A DNA stretch of 5,341 nt from Caulobacterales bacterium RIFOXYB1_FULL_67_16. Its GTDB lineage: Bacteria > Pseudomonadota > Alphaproteobacteria > Caulobacterales > Caulobacteraceae. The stretch is taken from assembly GCA_001796045.1 (NCBI GenBank), contig MGLN01000063.1, positions 1-5,341 of the forward strand. The letters are read 5' to 3'. The position numbers and the translations under genes are program-made. Below are positions 1 through 4,618 of the stretch, piece by piece. Positions within the stretch are counted from its first letter, which is position 1. The number at the start of each line of letters is the position of its first letter. The notes under the pieces are model-generated. The model did not search any database. It saw nothing but the letters and a program-made list of their open reading frames with translations, and was not told the DNA's origin.

Positions 1-1
1 C

Positions 2-622
2 CTGACCAACCAGCTGCTGACCGAGGCCGGCTATATCGTCTTCCGCGTGGACAACCGCGGCGAGGGCGACCGGTCCCAGGCCTTCGAGACCAGCATCTAT
101 CGCCGCCTTGGCATTCCTGCGGTCGAGGATCAGACCCTGGCCGCCAAATGGCTGAAAACCCTGCCCTATGTCGATGCAGACCGCATCGCCATGATGGGCT
201 GGAGCTTCGGCGGCTTCCTCAGTCTGCTGGCCGTGACCGAGCCGGAGGCCGGCCTGGCCTCGTCACTCGCCGGGGCCGCCCCGACCGAGTGGAGCCTGTA
301 CGACACCCATTACACCGAACGCTACATGTCGACGCCCCAGGACAATCCGGACGGCTACGCCGCCACCGACATCCTGCCGCGCCTGGACGACCTGACCGGC
401 CGTCTGCTGATCCTGCACGGCATGGCCGACGACAATGTCATCTTCGGCAACGCCACCCGGGTGATCGACGCCCTCCAGGCCAAGAGCACGCCCTTCGAGA
501 TGATGCTCTATCCCGGGCAGCGGCACGGCGTTCGCGGCGAACCGCGGCAGCTTCAGCAATGGCGGACCTATCTCGACTTCCTGGACCGCACGATCGGCAA
601 GAGGGCTGAGACCGCGGACTGA
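2..622 (+). CDS. Dipeptidyl-peptidase IV-like serine peptidase (S9 family), C-terminal part
   Basis: This is the alpha/beta-hydrolase end of a prolyl-oligopeptidase (S9) family peptidase. The reading frame is open from the left edge, so the propeller domain and any signal peptide lie outside the window; 206 residues remain. The full catalytic triad is visible: Ser in MMGWSFGG (codon 203-205), the first Asp of HGMADDNV (428-430) and His in PGQRHGV (524-526). The spacings of 75 and 32 residues are close to those recalled for DPP-IV (78 and 32). An FRVDNRGEG block near the start matches the conserved DNRG strand of bacterial DPP-IV relatives, and HGMADDNV resembles the DPP-IV HGTADDNV motif better than that of oligopeptidase B. 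The family removes N-terminal dipeptides, typically after proline or alanine, and Caulobacterales members are often periplasmic. The amidase gene follows after 27 bases without a terminator, so an operon is likely. Family assignment is firm; exact specificity is inferred. Confidence 0.93.
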   Translation: MTNQLLTEAGYIVFRVDNRGEGDRSQAFETSIYRRLGIPAVEDQTLAAKWLKTLPYVDADRIAMMGWSFGGFLSLLAVTEPEAGLASSLAGAAPTEWSLYDTHYTERYMSTPQDNPDGYAATDILPRLDDLTGRLLILHGMADDNVIFGNATRVIDALQAKSTPFEMMLYPGQRHGVRGEPRQLQQWRTYLDFLDRTIGKRAETAD

Positions 623-649
623 CGACTGAACCAAGGCGCAGGGGCGAAC

Positions 650-2293
650 ATGTTGAAGACCAAAATTCTGGCCGGCGTGCTCGCCGTCGTCCTGGCCGGC
701 GTCGCGCCGCCGTTCGCCTCGGCGCAGACGCCGCCGCCCCCGCCGCCGCCGCCGAACGCCGACATCGCCTGGGTTCAGCGCGAGCGTACGCCTTACGGCT
801 CCTGGGAGGAGATGGCGCGCTTCTTCCTCAGCCAGATCCGCACCTATGACGCCGAAGGCCGGTTCGGCGAGCCCGGTCCTGCGATCAACAGCCTGATCGC
901 GATCAACCCCGCTGCGCTCGAGGACGCCCGCGCCTCCGACGCCCGCCGCCTCGCCGGACAGACCCTGCCGCTGGACGGCGTCCCCCTGGTCATCAAGGAC
1001 AATGTCGAGGCGCGCGGCATGCCGACCACGGCGGGCTCCCTGGCCCTGGCCGCGAACCAGCCGGACCGCGACGCGCCGATCACGGCCCGGCTGCGCGCGG
1101 CGGGGGCGGTGCTGATCGGCAAGTCCAATCTGTCGGAATGGGCCAATATCCGCTCGTCCCACTCCATCAGCGGCTGGAGCGCCGTGGGCGGCCTGACCCG
1201 CAATCCCTACGCCCGCGACCGCAACACCTGTGGCTCGTCCTCGGGCTCGGGCGCGGCGGTGGCGGCGGGCTTCGCCATCGTGGCCATCGGCACCGAGACG
1301 GACGGATCGATCACCTGTCCGGCGGCGATGAACGGTCTGGTCGGGTTCAAGCCCACCGTCGGCCTGGTGTCGCGGACGGGCATCGTGCCGATCAGCCACA
1401 GCCAGGACACCGCCGGGCCGATGACCCGGACCGTCCGGGACGCCGCCATCGTGCTGAACGTCATCGCCGGGACCGACCCCGCCGATCCGGCGACGGCTGA
1501 GGCCGACGCCCGCAAGACCGACTATGCGGCGGCCCTGAACGGGGCGAGCCTCAGCGGGGTCCGGATCGGCGTCGCCCGGTTTCTGACCGGCTATTCCGAC
1601 GGGACGGACGCCGTCTTTGAAGCCAATCTCGAACGGTTGCGCCAGGCGGGCGCCGTCCTGGTCGAGATCAAGGACGGGCCGGACATGAACGCTGTCGGCA
1701 GCGCGGAATTCACCGTCCTGCTGACCGAGTTGAAGGCGGATCTGAACGCCTATCTCGCCACCACCGATCCGGCCCAGGTCAAGACCCGCACCCTGGCCGA
1801 CGTCATCGCCTTCAACCGCGCGAACCCGCGCGAGCTGGCCCTGTTCGACCAGGACCTGTTCGAGGCCGCGGAAGCGACCGGGGGGCTGTCCGATCCTGCC
1901 TATGTGGCGGCGCGCGAGACCTCGCTGCGTCTGGCCGGGGCCGAGGGGATCGATCGGCTGCTGAAGGACAATGACGTCGCCGTCCTGATCGCCCCCACCA
2001 CTGGCCCGGCCTGGACCACCGACATCGTCAACGGCGACCACTATCTGGGCTCGGCCTCGACCCTGCCGGCCGTGGCCGGCTATCCCCATCTGACCGTGCC
2101 CATGGGGCAGGTGGGCGGGCTTCCCGTGGGGCTCAGCTTCATCGGCGGCCGGTGGCAGGACGCGCGGGTGCTGGCGCTGGGCTACGCCTATGAACAGCTG
2201 GGACCGCAGCGGGTCGGGCCGGGCTTTGCCGCCTCGCTGAACACCACGCGCGCGGTCGCGCCTCTTCTGGCGCCGGCGGTTCAGGAACCTTGA
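650..2293 (+). CDS. Secreted amidase-signature family amidase (peptide-amidase-like)
   Basis: This 547-residue amidase hydrolyses a C-N amide bond with a Lys-cisSer-Ser triad. Residues 1-25 form a Sec signal peptide: basic MLKTK, a hydrophobic core of Leu, Ala and Val, and a likely cut after FASA before QT. Eight consecutive prolines follow (residues 28-35). The triad can be placed at Lys116 in VPLVIKDNVE, Ser196 in CGSSSGSG and Ser220 in GTETDGSI. The 24-residue gap between the two serines is the spacing known in fatty acid amide hydrolase and Stenotrophomonas peptide amidase. The GLVGFKPTVGLVS block (residues 229-241) is also typical. The export signal argues against a GatA role in tRNA amidation. 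The substrate cannot be read from sequence; peptide amides or other amides in the periplasm are the best guess, supported by the preceding peptidase gene. ATG at 650 is chosen because it gives the complete signal peptide; a modest purine-rich CAGGGGC lies at 639-645. Confidence 0.94.
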   Translation: MLKTKILAGVLAVVLAGVAPPFASAQTPPPPPPPPNADIAWVQRERTPYGSWEEMARFFLSQIRTYDAEGRFGEPGPAINSLIAINPAALEDARASDARRLAGQTLPLDGVPLVIKDNVEARGMPTTAGSLALAANQPDRDAPITARLRAAGAVLIGKSNLSEWANIRSSHSISGWSAVGGLTRNPYARDRNTCGSSSGSGAAVAAGFAIVAIGTETDGSITCPAAMNGLVGFKPTVGLVSRTGIVPISHSQDTAGPMTRTVRDAAIVLNVIAGTDPADPATAEADARKTDYAAALNGASLSGVRIGVARFLTGYSDGTDAVFEANLERLRQAGAVLVEIKDGPDMNAVGSAEFTVLLTELKADLNAYLATTDPAQVKTRTLADVIAFNRANPRELALFDQDLFEAAEATGGLSDPAYVAARETSLRLAGAEGIDRLLKDNDVAVLIAPTTGPAWTTDIVNGDHYLGSASTLPAVAGYPHLTVPMGQVGGLPVGLSFIGGRWQDARVLALGYAYEQLGPQRVGPGFAASLNTTRAVAPLLAPAVQEP

Positions 2294-2298
2294 TCGGC

Positions 2299-2332
2299 CG
2301 TCCGCTGTTGGGCCTTCATGAGACAGCGGACG
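2299..2332 (+). repeat. Perfect 10-bp inverted repeat in the amidase-SemiSWEET gap
   Basis: CGTCCGCTGT at 2299-2308 is the exact reverse complement of ACAGCGGACG at 2323-2332, with a 14-base loop between them. In RNA it would form a stable hairpin starting 6 bases after the amidase stop and ending 8 bases before the SemiSWEET ATG. No T run follows, so it is not a classical intrinsic terminator. It covers the place where the SemiSWEET ribosome binding site should be. It may be an mRNA 3'-end stabiliser, a translation-limiting hairpin or a protein operator. The structure is seen directly; the role is inferred. Confidence 0.6.
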
Positions 2333-2340
2333 ACCCCCGA

Positions 2341-2619
2341 ATGAGCGATCTGATCGCCAATATCGTCGGCTCCGCCGCCGCGATCTGTTCCGTCACCAGT
2401 TTTGCGCCCCAGGCGATCAAGATCTGGAAGGAGAGGGACGCCTCTTCGGTCAGTCTGAAGACCTATTCCCTGACCGTGACCTGTTTCGTCCTCTGGGTGG
2501 TGTATGGGGTGATGACCCAGGCCTGGCCGGTGACGGTCGCCAACGCCTGCGCTCTGGTCATGGCCTCCTGCGTGCTGGCGATGAAATGGCGGTTCCGCGA
2601 CGGCGATCCCGAAGCCTGA
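2341..2619 (+). CDS. SemiSWEET-type small sugar transporter (MtN3/PQ-loop family)
   Basis: The 92-residue protein has three predicted transmembrane helices at about residues 4-21, 42-58 and 62-81, which is the single triple-helix bundle of bacterial SemiSWEETs. These work as homodimers and let sugars diffuse across the inner membrane. The family PQ motif is at Pro23-Gln24 (SFAPQAIKIW), followed by the typical basic loop and SVSL. Trp52 (VLWVVYG) and Asn68 (VANAC) have the 16-residue spacing recalled for the substrate-binding Trp and Asn in characterised SemiSWEETs. I start at ATG 2341 because the open frame upstream to TTG 2290 overlaps the amidase stop and encodes polar sequence unlike the family. 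No good Shine-Dalgarno is visible; the inverted repeat occupies that position. The substrate is unknown, and sucrose or glucose transport is only a family expectation. Confidence 0.88.
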   Translation: MSDLIANIVGSAAAICSVTSFAPQAIKIWKERDASSVSLKTYSLTVTCFVLWVVYGVMTQAWPVTVANACALVMASCVLAMKWRFRDGDPEA

Positions 2620-2637
2620 CGGCCGGATTCCGCAGGT

Positions 2638-2651
2638 TTGATCCGGATCAA
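2638..2651. promoter_or_regulatory. FNR/FixK-type binding site (perfect palindrome)
   Basis: TTGATCCGGATCAA is a perfect 14-bp palindrome that matches the FNR/FixK/FnrL consensus TTGAT-N4-ATCAA at all ten specified positions. It starts 18 bases after the SemiSWEET stop and its centre is about 54 bases before the ATG of the 36-residue membrane protein. In a class II arrangement (site centred near -41) transcription would begin around 2686, right at the ribosome binding site, so the leader would be very short. No clear -10 box is visible in this GC-rich stretch. In alphaproteobacteria such sites control microaerobic genes, for example cbb3 oxidase genes. The match is seen; activator function is inferred. 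Confidence 0.72.
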
Positions 2652-2684
2652 GGCGGGGCCGTTTTCGCGGCGCGAGGCTGGGGC

Positions 2685-2691
2685 AGAGGAG
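2685..2691 (+). promoter_or_regulatory. Strong ribosome binding site of the 36-residue membrane protein
   Basis: AGAGGAG lies 7 bases before ATG 2699, an ideal Shine-Dalgarno core and spacing. It is one of the best ribosome binding sites in the window and is the main reason to accept the short open frame behind it as a real gene. Confidence 0.75.
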
Positions 2692-2698
2692 ATTTTCC

Positions 2699-2809
2699 AT
2701 GCCCCACGACGCCGTTCCCTTCGTCGCCGCCATCGTTGCGGCCTTCGTCTTCTTCATGGGCGCGCTGGGCCTGGCCAGCCTCTACTCGCGCTCGCCTCAG
2801 GACAAGTGA
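2699..2809 (+). CDS. Small single-pass membrane protein, 36 residues, unknown function
   Basis: ATG 2699 opens a 36-codon frame ending at TGA 2807-2809. The product begins MPHDAVPF, has one hydrophobic segment at about residues 6-29 (Val, Ala, Phe, Met, Gly and Leu rich) and ends in a short polar tail with Arg31 and Lys36. The positive-inside rule suggests the C-terminus faces the cytoplasm. I do not recognise a family. Three observations support it: a near-perfect Shine-Dalgarno, a continuous transmembrane helix with polar ends, and a consensus FNR/FixK site just upstream. Small proteins of this shape are known accessory subunits of membrane complexes, such as CydX and CcoQ-like subunits, and low-oxygen control would suit that, but no oxidase genes are in the window and I see no diagnostic motif. 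It precedes the SCP2 gene by 84 bases with no terminator between, so read-through is possible. Confidence 0.68.
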   Translation: MPHDAVPFVAAIVAAFVFFMGALGLASLYSRSPQDK

Positions 2810-2877
2810 CGACAGCTTTACCCGACGTGATCTTGGCGCCCCGCGCGATGCGGGTTACGGCATGTGTCTCAACGTCC

Positions 2878-2884
2878 AAGGGAG
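2878..2884 (+). promoter_or_regulatory. Ribosome binding site that fixes the SCP2-domain start
   Basis: AAGGGAG lies 9 bases before ATG 2894. The alternative in-frame GTG at 2864 has no comparable purine stretch and would add ten residues (Arg-, Pro- and Thr-rich) foreign to the family, so ATG 2894 is preferred. Confidence 0.75.
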
Positions 2885-2893
2885 ACGCCCCCA

Positions 2894-3199
2894 ATGCCTG
2901 ATCTCGCACAAGTCACCGACCACATCCGCAACGCCGTCGGCGACAACTCCGGTCTGGGCAAGACCGTGAAGCTCGACCTCGGCGACGAGGGCAAGATCTT
3001 CATCGACGGCGCCTCGGTGCCGAACACCGTCACCAACGAAGACAAGCCCGCCGACGCCACCGTCTCGATGAAGTGGGACGACTTCATGGCCCTGTCGGAA
3101 GGCAAGCTGGACCCGATGATGGCCTTCATGCAGGGCAAGCTGAAGATCGCCGGCGACATGATGATCGCCCAGAAGCTGGCCCCGCTGCTGAAGCGCTGA
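2894..3199 (+). CDS. SCP2 sterol-binding domain protein (stand-alone)
   Basis: The 101-residue protein is essentially one SCP2 domain, a fold with a hydrophobic tunnel that binds fatty acids, acyl-CoA or sterol-like lipids in the cytoplasm. The amphipathic start (MPDLAQVTDHIRNAV), the middle strands ending in ADATVSMKWDDF, and the C-terminal signature LDPMMAFMQGKLKIAGDM followed by a final helix (AQKLAPLLKR) are in the expected order. Bacterial stand-alone members are commonly about 100-130 residues, so it looks complete. There is no signal peptide. A strong terminator follows 26 bases after the stop, so this is the last gene of its unit. Its ligand is unknown; bacteria of this kind usually lack sterols, so an acyl lipid or hopanoid-like ligand is more likely. 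The acyl-CoA dehydrogenase gene next door is a suggestive but separately transcribed neighbour. Confidence 0.93.
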   Translation: MPDLAQVTDHIRNAVGDNSGLGKTVKLDLGDEGKIFIDGASVPNTVTNEDKPADATVSMKWDDFMALSEGKLDPMMAFMQGKLKIAGDMMIAQKLAPLLKR

Positions 3200-3224
3200 T
3201 GCCAGGCTGATCAAGAGTTGATTG

Positions 3225-3256
3225 CGGCGCGGCTCCCCCCGGAGCCGCGCCGTTTT
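3225..3256 (+). terminator. Rho-independent terminator after the SCP2 gene
   Basis: A perfect 12-bp GC-rich stem is formed by CGGCGCGGCTCC (3225-3236) and GGAGCCGCGCCG (3241-3252), with a four-base CCCC loop, followed at once by TTTT (3253-3256). This is the classical intrinsic terminator shape. It begins 26 bases after the SCP2 stop and ends 45 bases before the acyl-CoA dehydrogenase ATG, so it separates the two genes. The T run is short, as is common in GC-rich genomes. Confidence 0.92.
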
Positions 3257-3301
3257 CGTATCGGCGTCCGTCAGAGACGCGACCGAAGAAGAGGAAACGA
3301 C

Positions 3302-4510
3302 ATGGACTTCAGACATTCCGACCGCGCCCTGGACTGGCACGCCCGCGTGCGCCGTTTCCTCGACGAACAGGTCATCCCGCGCGAGGCCGAATATTTCGCC
3401 CAGGTGCACGAGAATCCGAACCGCCAGCCCCCGGTCATGGAGGCCATGAAGGCCGCCGCCCGCGAGGCGGGCCTGTGGAACATGTTCCTGCCGGGCGACC
3501 ACGGCGCCGGTCTGACGAACCTGGAATACGCCCCCCTCGCCGAGATGATGGGCCGCCATCTTTGGACGGCCGAGGTGTTCAACTGCAACGCCCCCGACAC
3601 CGGCAATATGGAAGTCCTGCACATGTACGGCGACGCCGCGCAGCAGGACCGCTGGCTGAAGCCGCTGATGGCGGGCCAGATCCGCTCGGCCTTCCTGATG
3701 ACCGAGCCCGAGGTCGCCTCGTCCGACGCCACCAATATCCAGACCCGGATCGAGCGCGACGGCGACCACTATGTCATCAACGGCCGCAAATGGTGGTCGA
3801 CCAATATGGCCCATCCGAACGTCGCCGTGACCATCGTCATGGGCAAGACCGACCCGGACGCCGCCACCCATGCCCAACAGTCCCAGATCATCGTCCCCGT
3901 CGATACGCCCGGCTTCCGCGTCGAGCGGATGCTGTCGGTCTTCGGCTATGACGAACGCCCCATCGGCCACGCCGAGGTGGTGCTGGAGAACGTCCGCGTC
4001 CCGGCTGAGAACCTGATCGCCGGCGAGGGCCGGGGGTTCGAGATCGCGCAAGGGCGCCTCGGCCCGGGCCGTATCCACCACTGTATGCGCGTGATCGGCG
4101 CGGCCGAACGGGCGCTGGAGCTGATGGTGACGCGTCTGCTGAACCGCACCGCCTTCCGGAAACAGCTGGCCGAACATTCTGTGTGGGAGCAGCGGGTCGC
4201 CGACGCCCGCACCAATATCGAAATGTGCCGCCTCCTGGTGCTGAAGGCCGCCTGGATGATGGACGAGGCGGGGGCCAAGAACGCACGCTCCGAGATCGCC
4301 CAGATCAAGGTCGCCGCCCCGCGTATGGCGCTTCAGGTCATCGACGACGCCATTCAGGCCTTCGGCGGCGCCGGCGTCTCGGCCGACACCCCCCTGGCCG
4401 AACTCTACGCCACGGTGCGCACCCTGCGCATCGCCGACGGCCCGGACGAGGTGCACAACCGCACCATCGCCCGGCTGGAATACGCCAAACACGGCGGCCG
4501 CCCCGCTTGA
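3302..4510 (+). CDS. Acyl-CoA dehydrogenase, ACAD10/11-like
   Basis: This 402-residue flavoprotein belongs to the acyl-CoA dehydrogenase family, which introduces a 2,3 double bond in acyl-CoA thioesters using FAD and passes electrons to ETF. The order is normal: an all-helical N-terminal domain (about 1-125), a beta domain with the FAD-contacting stretch FLMTEPEVASSDATNIQT (131-148) and YVINGRKWWS (157-166), and a C-terminal helical domain with QAFGGAGVSADTPLAELYA (352-370) and RIADGPDEVHNRTIAR (376-391). The blocks around NCNAPDTGNMEVL and ADGPDEVH are typical of the ACAD10/11 branch. In human ACAD10/11 this domain is fused to a phosphotransferase-like domain; here it stands alone. An Asp (379) occupies the place where medium-chain enzymes carry the catalytic Glu of YEGT. 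The start at ATG 3302 has GAGGAAA at 3291-3297; upstream in-frame sequence runs into the terminator. The substrate is not readable; long or modified acyl-CoA is an inference. Confidence 0.95.
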   Translation: MDFRHSDRALDWHARVRRFLDEQVIPREAEYFAQVHENPNRQPPVMEAMKAAAREAGLWNMFLPGDHGAGLTNLEYAPLAEMMGRHLWTAEVFNCNAPDTGNMEVLHMYGDAAQQDRWLKPLMAGQIRSAFLMTEPEVASSDATNIQTRIERDGDHYVINGRKWWSTNMAHPNVAVTIVMGKTDPDAATHAQQSQIIVPVDTPGFRVERMLSVFGYDERPIGHAEVVLENVRVPAENLIAGEGRGFEIAQGRLGPGRIHHCMRVIGAAERALELMVTRLLNRTAFRKQLAEHSVWEQRVADARTNIEMCRLLVLKAAWMMDEAGAKNARSEIAQIKVAAPRMALQVIDDAIQAFGGAGVSADTPLAELYATVRTLRIADGPDEVHNRTIARLEYAKHGGRPA

Positions 4511-4513
4511 AAT

Positions 4514-4547
4514 TCGCCGTTACGGCGACCAGGTTTCGGGGAACCTG
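4514..4547 (+). repeat. Two tandem short inverted repeats after the acyl-CoA dehydrogenase gene
   Basis: TCGCCG (4514-4519) pairs with CGGCGA (4523-4528) across a TTA loop, and CAGGTT (4530-4535) pairs with AACCTG (4542-4547) across a six-base loop. They begin 4 bases after the acyl-CoA dehydrogenase stop. They could end or protect that transcript, but there is no T run directly behind them, so I do not call an intrinsic terminator. The second arm overlaps the GGAAC element of the predicted egtB promoter, so that repeat may partly be a by-product of the promoter. Confidence 0.4.
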
Positions 4548-4564
4548 CGGCGGGACTTGACGTT
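4540..4564 (+). promoter_or_regulatory. EcfG (SigT)-type general stress promoter upstream of egtB
   Basis: GGAAC at 4540-4544 and CGTT at 4561-4564 are separated by exactly 16 bases. This matches without mismatch the GGAAC-N16/17-CGTT consensus of the alphaproteobacterial extracytoplasmic-function sigma factor EcfG, which runs the PhyR/NepR general stress response. It lies in the 108-base gap before egtB, on the same strand. Transcription would start near 4571, leaving a leader of roughly 48 bases before ATG 4619. The motif is seen directly; promoter activity is inferred. Confidence 0.72.
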
Positions 4565-4618
4565 TTCCAGATCGGAAGACGGCCCGCCGGGGTCTTGCGA
4601 CAGGGGCGGACGGCTGAC

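Noticed and set aside
263..2089. Very long minus-strand open frame (608 codons) antisense to the peptidase and amidase genes
   Set aside because: It is a GC-rich shadow frame: its product is Gly, Arg, Asp and Val rich with no domain pattern, whereas the + strand shows complete catalytic motifs of two enzymes across the same bases.
2290..2340. TTG 2290 as the SemiSWEET start, giving 17 extra N-terminal residues
   Set aside because: The extra residues are polar, unlike SemiSWEET N-termini that enter the first helix almost at once, and the codon overlaps the amidase stop without a ribosome binding site.
2839..2853. CCCGC-GCGAT-GCGGG short hairpin upstream of the SCP2 gene as a terminator
   Set aside because: The stem has only five pairs and no T run follows; such hairpins are common by chance at this GC content.
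3210..3222. ATCAA-GAG-TTGAT before the SCP2 terminator, resembling FNR half-sites
   Set aside because: The half-sites are in the opposite order (everted) and spaced by three bases, so this is not an FNR/FixK box; at most it is a tiny hairpin.
3477..3488. GGAACATGTTCC, a perfect 12-bp palindrome that includes a GGAAC box
   Set aside because: It lies inside the acyl-CoA dehydrogenase coding region, encodes conserved-looking protein sequence and has no CGTT at the required distance.
2855..4492. Long minus-strand open frame (545 codons) antisense to the SCP2 and acyl-CoA dehydrogenase genes
   Set aside because: It is the same codon-bias artefact. It would run through the terminator and two well-supported genes, and the translation is low-complexity and His, Asp, Gly and Val rich.
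4558..4563. TTGACG as a housekeeping sigma-70 type -35 box for egtB
   Set aside because: No matching -10 element is visible at a suitable distance, and these bases overlap the better-supported EcfG -10 element.
4569..4579. AGATCGGAAGA, identical to the first 11 bases of a common sequencing adapter
   Set aside because: The match stops at the twelfth base (C instead of G) and the following sequence is unrelated and GC-rich like its surroundings, so it is chance and not adapter contamination.
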